Shown: one piece after another, positions 9,206 through 18,405 of the stretch
Layout: every line of letters starts with the position of its first letter
Numbering within the stretch: position 1 is the stretch's first letter
NCBI RefSeq assembly: GCF_029542205.1
Contig: NZ_CP113783.1
Location: 1,045,001 to 1,109,000, forward strand
DNA length: 64,000 bases
Source: Pseudoxanthomonas sp. SE1
GTDB taxonomy: Bacteria; Pseudomonadota; Gammaproteobacteria; Xanthomonadales; Xanthomonadaceae
Direction: 5' to 3'
Program-made: the position numbers and the translations under genes
The notes under the pieces: model-generated
The model's input: only the letters and a program-made list of their open reading frames with translations
Database searches by the model: none
What the model was told of the DNA's origin: nothing

Positions 9206-11272
9206 ATGAAGCTGAAATCCGCCCTGTTGCCCCTCTGCCTGCTGGCGGCACTGCCGTCGCTGGCCGCCGCCCGTGGCCTTGATGTGCGCGACCTGCAGAA
9301 GCTGGACCGCGTCTCGTCGCCGGTCCTGTCGCCGGACGGTGGCACCGTCGTGTTCGCCAAGCGCATCGTCGATGCCGAGGTGGTCAAGGCCAGCAGCAGC
9401 CTGTGGATCCGCAACCTGCTCACCCGCGACATGGCGCCGCCTAAGCGGCTGACGCCGGAAGGCTGGAGCGTCAACTCGCCGTCGTTCTCGCCGGATGGCA
9501 AGACCGTCTACTTCCTCAGCGCGAAGTCCGGCGCGCAGCAGCTGTACGCGGTGCCGGCTGGTGGTGGCACTCCGAAGCAACTGACCGCCTTCGCACTCGA
9601 CGTGGCCGGCTACAAACTCTCGCCGGACGGGACGCGCGTACTCTTCAGCACCGACACCTTCGCAGAGTGCAAGGCAGACTTCGCCTGCACGAAGAAGAAG
9701 CTGGACGACACCGCCGCCAAGAAGAGCACCGGCGTGATCTACGACGGCCTGTTCGTCCGCCACTGGGACACCTGGGCCGACGGCCGTCGCAGCCGCCTGT
9801 TCGTGGCCGCATTGCCGGAGGGCAAGGCCAAGCCGGTCGCCAACGCCACCTCGCTCACGGACACGATCGATGGCGATGCGCCGGCCAAGCCGTTTGGCGG
9901 CGCCGACGAATACACCTGGTCACCCGACGGTAGCGCCGTCGTCGCCGCGATCCGCGTGGCGGGCAAGGGTGAAGCCTGGTCCACCAACTTCGACCTGTAC
10001 CAGTTCGCAGCCGATGGCAGCACGGCACCCGTCAACCTCACCGCCGCGAATCCCGCGTGGGACACCGGCCCGGTCTTCAGTGCCGACGGCAGGACGCTGT
10101 ACTACCGGGCGATGAAGCGCCCGGGTTTCGAAGCCGATCGATTCGGCCTGATGGCGATGGACGTGGCCACGAAGCAGGTGCGCGAGATCGCGCCGACGTG
10201 GGACCGCTCCGCCGATGGCATCGTGCTGTCGAAGGATGGCGCGACGATCTACACCACCGCGCAGGACGTGGGCCAGCATCCCCTGTTCGCCGTGGACGCG
10301 TCGAGTGGCGACGTGAAGAAGATCGTCGGTGACGGCAGCATCTCGGCCTTCGACATCGCCGGCGACACGCTGGCGCTCACCCGCAACACGCTGAAGAGTG
10401 GCGATCAGCTGTTCACGACCAATCTGTCCGGTGCGCCGCTGCGCGCCATCACGCCCAGCGCCGGCGACATGCTGAAGGATGTGTCGTTTGGTGATTTCGA
10501 ACAGTTCACCTTCAAGGGCTGGAACAACGAGACCGTGCACGGTTACGTGGTCAAGCCGCACGACTACGTGGAAGGACAGAAGTATCCGGTCGCGTTCCTG
10601 ATCCATGGCGGCCCGCAGGGCAGCTTCGGCGACGGCTGGAGCTATCGTTGGAACCCGCAGACCTACGCCGGCCAGGGCTACGCCGTGGTGATGATCGATT
10701 TCCATGGTTCGACCGGCTATGGCCAGGCCTTCACCGACGCGATCAGCCAGCATTGGGGCGACCGCCCGCTGGAAGACCTGCAGAAGGGTTGGGCCGCGGC
10801 GCAGGAGAAGTACACCTTCCTCGACGGCAAGAACGCGTGCGCGCTCGGCGCCAGCTACGGCGGCTACATGATCAATTGGATCGCCGGCAACTGGAACGAG
10901 CCGTGGAAGTGCCTGGTCAACCACGACGGCGTGTTCGACATCCGCTCGATGGGCTACGTGACCGAGGAGCTGTGGTTCACCGAGTGGGAGAACGGCGGCA
11001 CGCCGTTCGACAAGCCGGAGAATGTCGAGAAGTTCAATCCGGTCAACCACGTCGCCAAGTGGCGCGTGCCGATGCTGGTGGTGCAGGGCGAGAAGGACTA
11101 TCGCGTGCCGGTGGACCAGGGCCTGTCCACGTTCACCGCGCTGCAGCGCAAGGGCATCGACTCGAAGCTGCTGTACTTCCCGGACGAGAACCACTGGGTG
11201 CTCAAACCGCAGAACAGCATCCTGTGGCACGACACCGTCAATGCCTGGCTGAAGCAGCACATCGGCCGCTGA
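9206..11272 (+). CDS. secreted S9-family peptidase (dipeptidyl peptidase-like)
   Basis: A 688-residue serine peptidase. The chosen ATG at 9206 follows a GGAG site and opens a signal peptide ending in AAA at about residue 23. WD-like propeller repeats with LSPDG/FSPDG motifs (VLSPDGGTV, FSPDGKTV, KLSPDGTRV) fill the first 400 residues. The C-terminal hydrolase domain has the nucleophile in GASYGGY (Ser550), an acid in GEKDYRVP and the His in DENHWVL. This architecture matches acylaminoacyl/dipeptidyl peptidases of family S9C. Probably periplasmic, producing peptides for the neighbouring transporters; that link is inference. Confidence 0.93.
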   Translation: MKLKSALLPLCLLAALPSLAAARGLDVRDLQKLDRVSSPVLSPDGGTVVFAKRIVDAEVVKASSSLWIRNLLTRDMAPPKRLTPEGWSVNSPSFSPDGKTVYFLSAKSGAQQLYAVPAGGGTPKQLTAFALDVAGYKLSPDGTRVLFSTDTFAECKADFACTKKKLDDTAAKKSTGVIYDGLFVRHWDTWADGRRSRLFVAALPEGKAKPVANATSLTDTIDGDAPAKPFGGADEYTWSPDGSAVVAAIRVAGKGEAWSTNFDLYQFAADGSTAPVNLTAANPAWDTGPVFSADGRTLYYRAMKRPGFEADRFGLMAMDVATKQVREIAPTWDRSADGIVLSKDGATIYTTAQDVGQHPLFAVDASSGDVKKIVGDGSISAFDIAGDTLALTRNTLKSGDQLFTTNLSGAPLRAITPSAGDMLKDVSFGDFEQFTFKGWNNETVHGYVVKPHDYVEGQKYPVAFLIHGGPQGSFGDGWSYRWNPQTYAGQGYAVVMIDFHGSTGYGQAFTDAISQHWGDRPLEDLQKGWAAAQEKYTFLDGKNACALGASYGGYMINWIAGNWNEPWKCLVNHDGVFDIRSMGYVTEELWFTEWENGGTPFDKPENVEKFNPVNHVAKWRVPMLVVQGEKDYRVPVDQGLSTFTALQRKGIDSKLLYFPDENHWVLKPQNSILWHDTVNAWLKQHIGR

Positions 11273-11280
11273 GCGTCATG

Positions 11281-11313
11281 CGATGGCCGGCCGTGCGCCG
11301 GCCATCGTCTTTT
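11281..11313 (+). terminator. intrinsic terminator after the second S9 peptidase
   Basis: A perfect 11-bp stem (CGATGGCCGGC/GCCGGCCATCG) with a 5-nt loop is followed by TCTTTT. It starts 8 bp after the peptidase stop codon. Confidence 0.8.
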
Positions 11314-11340
11314 CCGAAGTCCGTAGGGGAGTCCTGATCG

Positions 11341-12600
11341 ATGGCGATCGAAGCCACCGCACCATCCACTGCACTGATCCAGAACGACGCCGTCGTGATG
11401 GGCCTGCTCGCCGCCACGCTGGCGTTCGTCTTCTGGGGCGCCTCGCGTCCGGCCGGCGTATGGAAGAAGTTCTACGCCGTCGTACCCGCGCTGTTGATGT
11501 GCTATCTGCTGCCGGCGATCTACAACAGCGTCGGGCTGATCGATGGCAACGCATCGGGCCTGTACGCGATGGCGCGCGATTACATGCTGCCCAGCTCGCT
11601 GGCGCTGTTCTGCATTGCCATCGACCTGGTTGCGATCCTGCGGCTGGGGCCCAAGGCGATCATCATGTTCCTGACCGGCACGGCAGGCGTGATGCTGGGC
11701 GCCATCGTGTCGTTCCTCGCACTGGGCATCATCCATCCGGAAACCGTAGGCGGTGATACCTGGAGTGGCATGGCCACGCTCGCCGGCAGCTGGATCGGCG
11801 GTGGTGCCAACCAGGCGGCGATGAAGGAGGTGTTCGCGGTCGACTCCACGCTGTTCGGGCAGTTCGTCGCCGTCGATATCCTGGTCGCCAACGTGTGGAT
11901 GGCGTTCCTGCTGTTCCTGATTCCGCGCGCCGCGAAGATCGACCGCTGGATGGGGGCGGACACGCGCGTGATCGATGACCTGCGCGAGCGCATGGAGAGC
12001 TACCACGCGCAGCATGCACGCAATCCCACGCTTACCGACCTGATGATCATCCTGGGCATCGGCCTGGGCACGACCGGCCTGGCGCATTTCCTTGCCACGC
12101 CGCTGGTCGAGTGGATCAAGACGCTACCTGCCGAATGGAAGCTGGAAGACTTCAGCCTGACCTCCACGTTCTTCTGGATGGTGGTCATCGCCACCACGGT
12201 CGGCCTGCTGCTCAGCTTCACGCGTGCGCGCCAGATGGAGGGCGCCGGTGCATCGAAAGTCGGCACCGCGATGCTGTACGTGCTCATCGCCACCATCGGC
12301 ATGCACATGGACCTGAAGGCGCTGGTCGACAAGCCGTGGCTGTTCCTGCTGGGCGCGATCTGGATCCTGACCCATGGCCTGCTGCTCTTCATCGTCGCCA
12401 AGCTGATCAAAGCGCCGTTGTTTTTCGCCGCCGTGGGGTCGCAGGCCAACATCGGCGCGGCGGCGTCTGCGCCGGTGGTCGCCAGCGCATTCCATCCGTC
12501 GCTGGCGCCGGTTGCGGTGCTGCTCGCGGTGTTCGGGTATGCGCTGGGTACGTATTGCGCCTACATAACCGGCATCGTGCTGCGCGGTATGGCAGGGTAG
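11341..12600 (+). CDS. DUF819-family integral membrane protein
   Basis: A 419-residue inner-membrane protein with about 11-12 hydrophobic helices, matching the DUF819 (YjcL-like) family. Recognisable features are the early LLAATLAFVFWGASRPAGVWKKFYAVVPALLMCYLLPA region, the SWIGGGANQAAMKE segment, and a C-terminal GSQANIGAAASAPVVASAF motif resembling the substrate loops of sodium-coupled transporters. Function is not established; a transport role is plausible from the paired GG and GSQ re-entrant-like motifs. A GGGGAG site precedes the ATG. It follows the peptidase terminator, so it is likely its own transcription unit. Confidence 0.85.
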   Translation: MAIEATAPSTALIQNDAVVMGLLAATLAFVFWGASRPAGVWKKFYAVVPALLMCYLLPAIYNSVGLIDGNASGLYAMARDYMLPSSLALFCIAIDLVAILRLGPKAIIMFLTGTAGVMLGAIVSFLALGIIHPETVGGDTWSGMATLAGSWIGGGANQAAMKEVFAVDSTLFGQFVAVDILVANVWMAFLLFLIPRAAKIDRWMGADTRVIDDLRERMESYHAQHARNPTLTDLMIILGIGLGTTGLAHFLATPLVEWIKTLPAEWKLEDFSLTSTFFWMVVIATTVGLLLSFTRARQMEGAGASKVGTAMLYVLIATIGMHMDLKALVDKPWLFLLGAIWILTHGLLLFIVAKLIKAPLFFAAVGSQANIGAAASAPVVASAFHPSLAPVAVLLAVFGYALGTYCAYITGIVLRGMAG

Positions 12601-12614
12601 GGCTGATGTCAGTT

Positions 12615-12677
12615 CTGTAGGAGCGACGTAAGTCGCGACCGGAAACATCAATGTCGCGACTTACGTCGCTCCTACAG
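12615..12677. repeat. REP-type perfect inverted repeat, copy 1
   Basis: Two exact 25-bp arms, CTGTAGGAGCGACGTAAGTC plus GCGAC and the reverse complement, flank a 13-nt loop. It lies between the DUF819 gene and the ybdD terminator. The GTAGGAGCG core recurs at 16.2 kb and, as GTGGGAGCG, at 59.3 kb, matching the short palindromic repeats dispersed in Xanthomonadaceae genomes. Confidence 0.85.
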
Positions 12678-12683
12678 GAGGCC

Positions 12684-12716
12684 AAGAAAAAGGGCGAAGC
12701 CAACGGCTTCGCCCTT
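12684..12716 (-). terminator. intrinsic terminator of cstA-ybdD
   Basis: Read on the minus strand, a 12-bp perfect stem (AAGGGCGAAGCC/GGCTTCGCCCTT, 3-nt loop) is followed by a TTTTTCTT run. It sits 26 bp beyond the ybdD stop codon. Confidence 0.85.
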
Positions 12717-12742
12717 CTTGTTTCCCTCGGATCCTGCTTGCC

Positions 12743-12967
12743 TCAGCAGCAGCGGAACCCGCTCCTGCCACCGAACCGCGCTTCCTGCCGCTCCCGGAAG
12801 AACGTCTTGTAGTCCATCGGTTCCCGGTCCGGATGCTTCTCCAGTACGTGCCGGACATAGTTGTCGTAGTCCGGCACGCCGCAGCAGAGCCGTGCCGTCT
12901 GCACCAGCCTTCGCCACACACGCTTGTGCGTGGCGAAGTGCGAGAGCGGGACGAGTTCCGTGCCCAT
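12743..12967 (-). CDS. YbdD/YjiX family small protein
   Basis: A 74-residue soluble protein of the YbdD/YjiX family, the small partner encoded directly after CstA- or BtsT-type transporters. Family traits visible are the GVPDYDNYVRHV block, the FFRERQEARFGG segment and the cysteine-rich GFRCC end. It starts 3 bp after the cstA stop codon, so the two are co-translated. Work on other bacteria shows that the small partner is needed for uptake by this transporter class; its biochemical role is unclear. Confidence 0.9.
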   Translation of the reverse strand: MGTELVPLSHFATHKRVWRRLVQTARLCCGVPDYDNYVRHVLEKHPDREPMDYKTFFRERQEARFGGRSGFRCC

Positions 12968-12970
12968 GGC

Positions 12971-15058
12971 TTACAGCCAGACCTTCTGCTGTTCTTCGCT
13001 CAGCGCGACGAACGGCGTCTCGCGGTCGCTGCGCTCGCTGCTGCGACGGGCCTTGGCGATCGCCCGCAGCGCATACACCAGCACGCTGAACACCACGAAC
13101 AGGAACAGCACGGTCAAACCCGTGTTGACGTAGCTGTTGACCACCACCTGGTGCATCTGGCTCATGCTCTTTGCGGCACCCAGCAGCTGGCCATCGGCGA
13201 TGGACGCCTGGTACTTCTTCGCCTGGGCGACGAAGCCGACCGCCGGGTTGCTGTCGAAGATCTTGATCAGGCCGGCATAGGTGGTGCAGATCAGCAGCCA
13301 GATCGCCGGCACGACGGTGACCCAGGCGTAGCGGTCGCGCTTCATCTTGAACAGGACCACCGTGCACAGCATCAGCGCGATACCGGCGAGCATCTGGTTG
13401 GCGATGCCGAACAGCGGCCACAAGGTGTTGATGCCGCCCAGCGGATCGACCACGCCCTGGTAGAGGAAGTAGCCCCACAGTGCGACGCAGCCGGCGGTGC
13501 CGATGACGTTCGCGCCCCACGAGTCGGTCCTGCGCAGCGGCGGGATGAAGTTGCCCAGCAGGTCCTGCAGCATGAAGCGGCCGGCGCGGGTGCCCGCGTC
13601 CACTGCGGTCAGGATGAAGAGCGCTTCGAACAGGATGGCGAAGTGGTACCAGAAGGCCATCATCGCGTCGCCGCCGGGCAGGGCGTCGTGCAGGATCACC
13701 GCGATGCCGACGGCCAGCGTCGGCGCGCCACCGGCGCGTGAAATGATGGTGCCTTCGCCGATGTTGTGGGCCGTCTGCTCCAGCATCTCGGGCGTCACCA
13801 GGAAGCCCCAGCTGCTGACCTTCGCGGCTACGTCCACCGCGGTGGTGCCGATGGCGGCGGCGGGGCTGTTCATGGCGAAGTACACGCCCGGCTCGATGAT
13901 CGAGGCCGCGACCAGCGCCATGATGGCGACGAAGGATTCCATCAGCATGCCGCCGTAGCCGATGTAGCGCGCGTGCGTTTCATTGGCGAGCAGCTTGGGC
14001 GTGGTGCCCGAGGAGATCAGCGCATGGAAGCCCGACACCGCGCCGCAGGCGATGGTGATGAAGAGGAACGGGAACAGGCCGCCCTTCCACACCGGGCCGT
14101 CGCCCGTGCTGGCGAACTGCGTGAACGCCGGCATCTTCAGCGAGGTGACTTCCGGACTGGCGATGACGATGCCGATGGCCAGCGCCACGATCACGCCGAT
14201 CTTGAGGAAGGTCGACAGGTAGTCGCGCGGCGCCAGCAGCAGCCACACGGGCAGCACGGCGGCCACGAAGCCGTAGCCGATGAGCATCCAGGTGATCTGG
14301 GTGCCGGTGAAGGTGAAGGCCGGGCCCCAGGTGGGATGCGCACCAACCTTGCCGCCGAACCAGATCGCCAGCAGCAGCAGGATGATGCCGACCACCGAGA
14401 TCTCGCCGATCCTGCCGGGGCGGATGTAACGCATGTAGACGCCCATCAGGATCGCGATGGGCATCGTGGCGATCACCGTGAACATGCCCCACGGACTTTC
14501 GGCCAGCGCCTTCACCACGATCATCGCCAGCACCGCCAGGATGATGATCATGATCAGGAACGCACCGAACAGCGCGATGGTGCCGGCCACTTGGCCCATT
14601 TCCTCGCGGACCAGGTCGCCCAGCGAACGGCCGTTGCGGCGGCTGGAGATGAACAGGACCATGAAGTCCTGTACCGCGCCCGCCAGCACCACACCCGCGA
14701 TCAGCCACAGCATGCCGGGCAGGTAGCCCATCTGCGCAGCCAGCACCGGGCCCACCAGCGGGCCGGCGCCGGCGATGGCGGCGAAGTGGTGGCCGAACAA
14801 CACATGCTTGTTGGTGGGGACATAGTCCAGGCCGTCATTGTTCAGATGCGCGGGGGTCGCCCGGCGCGGATCCAGCCCCATCACGTTCTTCGCGATGTAC
14901 AGGCTGTAGTAGCGGTAGGCGACCAGGTAGATGGACACCGCCGCCACAACGATCCACAGCGCGCTTATCTGCTCACCCTGGCGCAGCGCTACCACACCAA
15001 GGCACACCGCGCCGAGCAGCGCGAGCGCCGCCCAGCCGATCTTGGAAAAACCGTTCAT
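12971..15058 (-). CDS. cstA: carbon starvation protein A, pyruvate/peptide transporter
   Basis: A 695-residue inner-membrane transporter of the CstA family, implicated in uptake of peptides and pyruvate during carbon limitation. It has about 16-18 hydrophobic helices. The family motif NKHVLFGHHFAAIAGAGPLVGPVLAAQMGY is present near residue 80, as are GAVQDFMVLF and the SGTTPKLLANE block. The ATG at 15058 is preferred over an upstream in-frame one because a GGAGGG site lies just before it. It heads a two-gene operon with ybdD. Confidence 0.93.
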   Translation of the reverse strand: MNGFSKIGWAALALLGAVCLGVVALRQGEQISALWIVVAAVSIYLVAYRYYSLYIAKNVMGLDPRRATPAHLNNDGLDYVPTNKHVLFGHHFAAIAGAGPLVGPVLAAQMGYLPGMLWLIAGVVLAGAVQDFMVLFISSRRNGRSLGDLVREEMGQVAGTIALFGAFLIMIIILAVLAMIVVKALAESPWGMFTVIATMPIAILMGVYMRYIRPGRIGEISVVGIILLLLAIWFGGKVGAHPTWGPAFTFTGTQITWMLIGYGFVAAVLPVWLLLAPRDYLSTFLKIGVIVALAIGIVIASPEVTSLKMPAFTQFASTGDGPVWKGGLFPFLFITIACGAVSGFHALISSGTTPKLLANETHARYIGYGGMLMESFVAIMALVAASIIEPGVYFAMNSPAAAIGTTAVDVAAKVSSWGFLVTPEMLEQTAHNIGEGTIISRAGGAPTLAVGIAVILHDALPGGDAMMAFWYHFAILFEALFILTAVDAGTRAGRFMLQDLLGNFIPPLRRTDSWGANVIGTAGCVALWGYFLYQGVVDPLGGINTLWPLFGIANQMLAGIALMLCTVVLFKMKRDRYAWVTVVPAIWLLICTTYAGLIKIFDSNPAVGFVAQAKKYQASIADGQLLGAAKSMSQMHQVVVNSYVNTGLTVLFLFVVFSVLVYALRAIAKARRSSERSDRETPFVALSEEQQKVWL

Positions 15059-15169
15059 CCGGCAACCCTCCGACAAGTCCGGACAAGGGTCGCCCCATGC
15101 AGGAGGCCGGTCAATCCGTAATCCCGGATTCAGCCTTCGACTTTGGTCGCAGTGCGACGGCGTACTGCC

Positions 15170-16183
15170 TCAGAGCCAGCGCGAGCGCTTGAACAGGCGG
15201 TACAGGCCGAAGCAGGCCAGCGCCACGCCCGCGATCAGGATCGGATAGGCGAAGCGTCCGCCCAGTTCGGGCATGTGCTCGAAGTTCATGCCGTACCAGC
15301 TGGTGATCAACGTGGGTGCCGCGAGCAGGGCCGCCCATGCGCCGAGACGCTTGACCGTCTCGCCCTGCGCCAGTGTCACCAGCGAGAGGTTGACGCTCAG
15401 TGCGGTGGTCAACATCTCGCGGAGCGTGTCGGTGTACTCGTTCACGCGCAGCACGTGGTCCTGCACGTCGCGGAAGTAGAGGCGTACTTCTTCCGGGATC
15501 AGCGCGCTCTGGGAGCGGGTCAGCTGCGCCAGCACGTCCTGCAACGGTGCTACCGCCAGCCGCATCTGGGTCAGTTCACGCTTCAGGTCGTACAGCTTCA
15601 CCACCGTGCCGCGCCGGTAGGTGTCGGCGAAGATGTCCTTCTCCAGCGCATCCAGCGTCTGCTTGAACTGGTCGATGATCGGGCGGTAGTTGTCGACGAT
15701 GTAGTCCAGCACCGCGTACAGCCCGTACGAAGGACCCAGCGCCAGCAGGTCGGCTTCGCGCTGCACGCGCTCGCGCACCGGCGCGTACGACAGCGAGGCG
15801 CCATGGCGCACGGTCACCAGGTAGCGCGGGCCCAGGAAGGCATGGGTTTCGCCGAACCGGATGCGGTCGTCGACGACCTGCGCGGTGTGCACGGCCACGA
15901 ACAGCGAGTTGCCGTAGGCCTCCAGCTTCGGGCGCTGGTGGGCGTTCTGCGCGTCTTCCACGGCCAGGTCGTGCAGGCAGAACTCTTCCTGCAGTTTCTC
16001 CAGGATCGCATCGGCCGGTTCGTACAGGCCCACCCAGATGAAGCTGCCGTCGTCGATGGCGAGCACGTCGCTGATCTCGTCCAGGCCGATGTCGCGTCGT
16101 TTCCCGCCCTTGTCGTAGACCACGCAGTTGATCACGCACTGCGGCAGGGCGGGTTTCGTGTCGACGGCGGTGAGGTCATTCAT
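15170..16183 (-). CDS. corA: CorA-family magnesium/cobalt transporter
   Basis: A 337-residue membrane channel of the CorA family for Mg2+ (and Co2+/Ni2+) influx. The long N-terminal cytoplasmic domain precedes two C-terminal helices. The signature YGMN lies at residues 297-300 at the end of the first helix, followed by FEHMPEL in the periplasmic loop, and the protein ends in a basic tail (KRSRW). Start chosen at 16183, where similarity-like content begins; an in-frame start 36 bp upstream exists. It sits alone between cstA and a palindromic repeat. Confidence 0.93.
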   Translation of the reverse strand: MNDLTAVDTKPALPQCVINCVVYDKGGKRRDIGLDEISDVLAIDDGSFIWVGLYEPADAILEKLQEEFCLHDLAVEDAQNAHQRPKLEAYGNSLFVAVHTAQVVDDRIRFGETHAFLGPRYLVTVRHGASLSYAPVRERVQREADLLALGPSYGLYAVLDYIVDNYRPIIDQFKQTLDALEKDIFADTYRRGTVVKLYDLKRELTQMRLAVAPLQDVLAQLTRSQSALIPEEVRLYFRDVQDHVLRVNEYTDTLREMLTTALSVNLSLVTLAQGETVKRLGAWAALLAAPTLITSWYGMNFEHMPELGGRFAYPILIAGVALACFGLYRLFKRSRWL

Positions 16184-16238
16184 GGCGGGAATCGTGCGCC
16201 ACGCACGCGGCGGCGGCAAGTCCGGTTGCGTCCTGCGC

Positions 16239-16319
16239 TGTGTAGGAGCGGGCCATGCCCGCGATGCTTTCCGATGGATGCCAGCACAAGAGCATCGCGC
16301 CCAAGGGCGCTCCTACACA
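16239..16319. repeat. REP-type inverted repeat, copy 2 (imperfect)
   Basis: Outer arms TGTGTAGGAGCG and CGCTCCTACACA are exact complements, and nested arms GCGATGCT/AGCATCGC lie inside, giving a composite stem about 80 bp long. It occupies most of the 149-bp gap between corA and the GH97 gene. The GTAGGAGCG core links it to the repeat at 12.6 kb. Confidence 0.8.
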
Positions 16320-16332
16320 CGAGCTTCCGTCA

Positions 16333-18360
16333 TTACTGCGCCACGAAGCGGATCGCCTGACCACCACCCGGCGCCAATCTCAGCGTCAGCGTGTCTGCGC
16401 GGGTCACGCTGCGCTCCTCGATCACGATGTCCTGTGGCGCCGTCTTCCAGTTCGCCTTGTCGCCGTCGCGGTAGATCTGCGCGGTATAGCGTCGGCCGTC
16501 GTCGAGGAAGGTCAACGGCACGCTCAGCGTGCGGCCGTCTTCATCGGTCAGCGCACCGAGATACCAGTTGTCGCCGCCGCGCTCCTTGCGCGCGATGGTC
16601 ACGTAGTCGCCGACTTCGCCGTTCAGCACGCGCGTGTCGTCCCAATCGACCGGGACATCCTTGATGAACTGGAACGGTGCCGGATTCTTCTCGTAGTTCT
16701 CCAGCAGGTCGGCCGCCATCTGCAGCGGGCTGTAGATCACCACGTACAGCGACAGCTGCTTGGCCCAGGTGGTCGCGATGCCGTCGGTGGAGCGCGTCTT
16801 CATGCCGAAAATGCCCGGCGTGTAGTCCATCGGTCCGGCCAGCAGTCGGGTGAACACGAGGTTGGCTTCGTGTTCCGGCGGATTGCCGGGCTGGCCCCAG
16901 GCGCTGAACTCCATGCCGCGCGCGCCTTCACGGGTGATCCAGTTCGGATAGGTACGGCGCAGGCCGCTGTCCTTGATCGGTTCATGCGGATTGACGGCGA
17001 TGTGGCGCTTGGCCGCTTCGGTCACCACCTTGAGGTGATGGCGCGCCATGTCCTGGCCTTCGTGCCACGCGTAATGCCGCTTGCCGTCGGTGCCGGTGAC
17101 CTTGGCCTGGCTGGCATCGGCGACATAGCCGGTCTTCACCGCCGGCACGCCGACGCGCTGGTACAGGTCGAACGCGTCGCCGAGCTGCGACTCGTAGTGC
17201 GCGGCGTTGCCCGAGGTTTCGTGATGGCCGATCAGCACGACGTTCTTGGAGCGCGCATAGGCGCTCAGTGCTTCCAGGTCGAAATCCGGATACGGCTTGG
17301 TGAAGCTGAAGTCCTCGCCGTTGCCGAACCAGTCGCCGTCCCAGCCCACGTTCCAGCCTTCCACCAGCACGCCGCCGAAGCCGTGTTTGGCGGCGAAATC
17401 GATGTGCTTGCGGACGTTCTCGTTGGTGGCGCCGTGCTTGGGGCCGGACGCCCAGCTCTTCAGCTCCAGGTGCATCTCCCACCACACGCCGACGTACTTC
17501 ATCGGCTTCACCCATGACACGTCGCCGAGCGCGTTGGGTTCGTTGAGGTTGAGCGTCAGGGAAGACATCGCCAGGCCGGCGGCATCATCGCTCAGCAACA
17601 GCGTGCGCCAGGGCGTGTCGAACGGTGCGGCGCGCACCACCTTGCCTTCGCCGATGCCTGGCGTCAGGTCGGCCTTCAACTTGCGATCTTCGACGCGGGT
17701 CAGGTTCATGCCGCTGTAATCGACCAGTGCCGCTTCGTGGATCGACAGGTGGGTGCCGTCCTCGAACTTGAAGGTGATCGGCGTCTGCGCATCGCCGACC
17801 TGCTGCAGGGGCGTGCGGTGGTACAGATACTCTTCGCGGTTCCACTCGCCAGCGGGGATCCACCACGCCGTCGCATCGCGCGCGAGCGTGAATTCGGTCA
17901 GTTCCTCGCTGATCCTCACCTGCTCCAGTCCGGGCTGCTTCGGGAAGCGGTAGCGGAAGCCGACGCCGTCGTCGAACACCCGGAACACCACGTCGAAGCT
18001 GCGGAAAGGCTTGGCTTTCTCCTTCAGCGTGACGGTCAGTTCGTTGTAGTGATTGCGGATGAAGCGGCGTTCGCCCCAGGGTTGTTCCCACGTCTCATCG
18101 AAGGTGCGCGTGCGCGGCTGCACGATCTCGATGTTGCGTTCGAACTTCGGCGCATCCAGCAGCAGGAACCCCAGCCGCGACGACGTGATGACGGGCTGGC
18201 CCTTGCGCGAGACCGCGTAAGCGGGGCGCCCGTCGTTGTCGGTGGACAGTTCCACCACGATGGCGCCGTCAGGCGATGCGACGCGCGGCCCCGGGGCTGC
18301 TTGCGCGACGTCCGCGCCAACGGTGAGCAGGACGACGAGCGGGAAGAGATAACGGAGCAT
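16333..18360 (-). CDS. glycoside hydrolase family 97, likely alpha-glucosidase
   Basis: A 675-residue secreted glycosidase. The start at 18360 follows a GAGGG site and gives a signal peptide ending near AQA. The GH97 layout is visible: an N-terminal beta-sandwich, a central barrel with VGVWWEMHL, GVLVEGWNVGWDGDW and GHHETSGNAAHYE, then NPHEPIKDSGLRRTYPN, and a C-terminal all-beta part. At the site where retaining members carry a nucleophilic Asp, the sequence is VKTGYV (Gly). That points to the inverting, calcium-dependent SusB-like alpha-glucosidase subgroup. No SusC/SusD-like genes are adjacent. It lies 45 bp after the DUF4105 gene on the same strand. Confidence 0.9.
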   Translation of the reverse strand: MLRYLFPLVVLLTVGADVAQAAPGPRVASPDGAIVVELSTDNDGRPAYAVSRKGQPVITSSRLGFLLLDAPKFERNIEIVQPRTRTFDETWEQPWGERRFIRNHYNELTVTLKEKAKPFRSFDVVFRVFDDGVGFRYRFPKQPGLEQVRISEELTEFTLARDATAWWIPAGEWNREEYLYHRTPLQQVGDAQTPITFKFEDGTHLSIHEAALVDYSGMNLTRVEDRKLKADLTPGIGEGKVVRAAPFDTPWRTLLLSDDAAGLAMSSLTLNLNEPNALGDVSWVKPMKYVGVWWEMHLELKSWASGPKHGATNENVRKHIDFAAKHGFGGVLVEGWNVGWDGDWFGNGEDFSFTKPYPDFDLEALSAYARSKNVVLIGHHETSGNAAHYESQLGDAFDLYQRVGVPAVKTGYVADASQAKVTGTDGKRHYAWHEGQDMARHHLKVVTEAAKRHIAVNPHEPIKDSGLRRTYPNWITREGARGMEFSAWGQPGNPPEHEANLVFTRLLAGPMDYTPGIFGMKTRSTDGIATTWAKQLSLYVVIYSPLQMAADLLENYEKNPAPFQFIKDVPVDWDDTRVLNGEVGDYVTIARKERGGDNWYLGALTDEDGRTLSVPLTFLDDGRRYTAQIYRDGDKANWKTAPQDIVIEERSVTRADTLTLRLAPGGGQAIRFVAQ

Positions 18361-18405
18361 GCGACCCTCGCGGTGTGCAGAGGGCCGCATCGTGCGTGGC
18401 GGGGC

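Noticed and set aside
12615..12677. Repeat taken for a CRISPR unit
   Set aside because: Single inverted repeats without regular spacers or cas genes; REP-type elements fit better.
12833..15121. Two long plus-strand frames opposite cstA
   Set aside because: Low-complexity His/Arg/Gln-rich shadows of cstA, without signal, motif or ribosome-binding site.
16333..18360. GH97 with the TonB receptor at 40 kb as a polysaccharide utilisation locus
   Set aside because: They are 21 kb apart, there is no SusD-like gene, and the receptor is of the Oar type.
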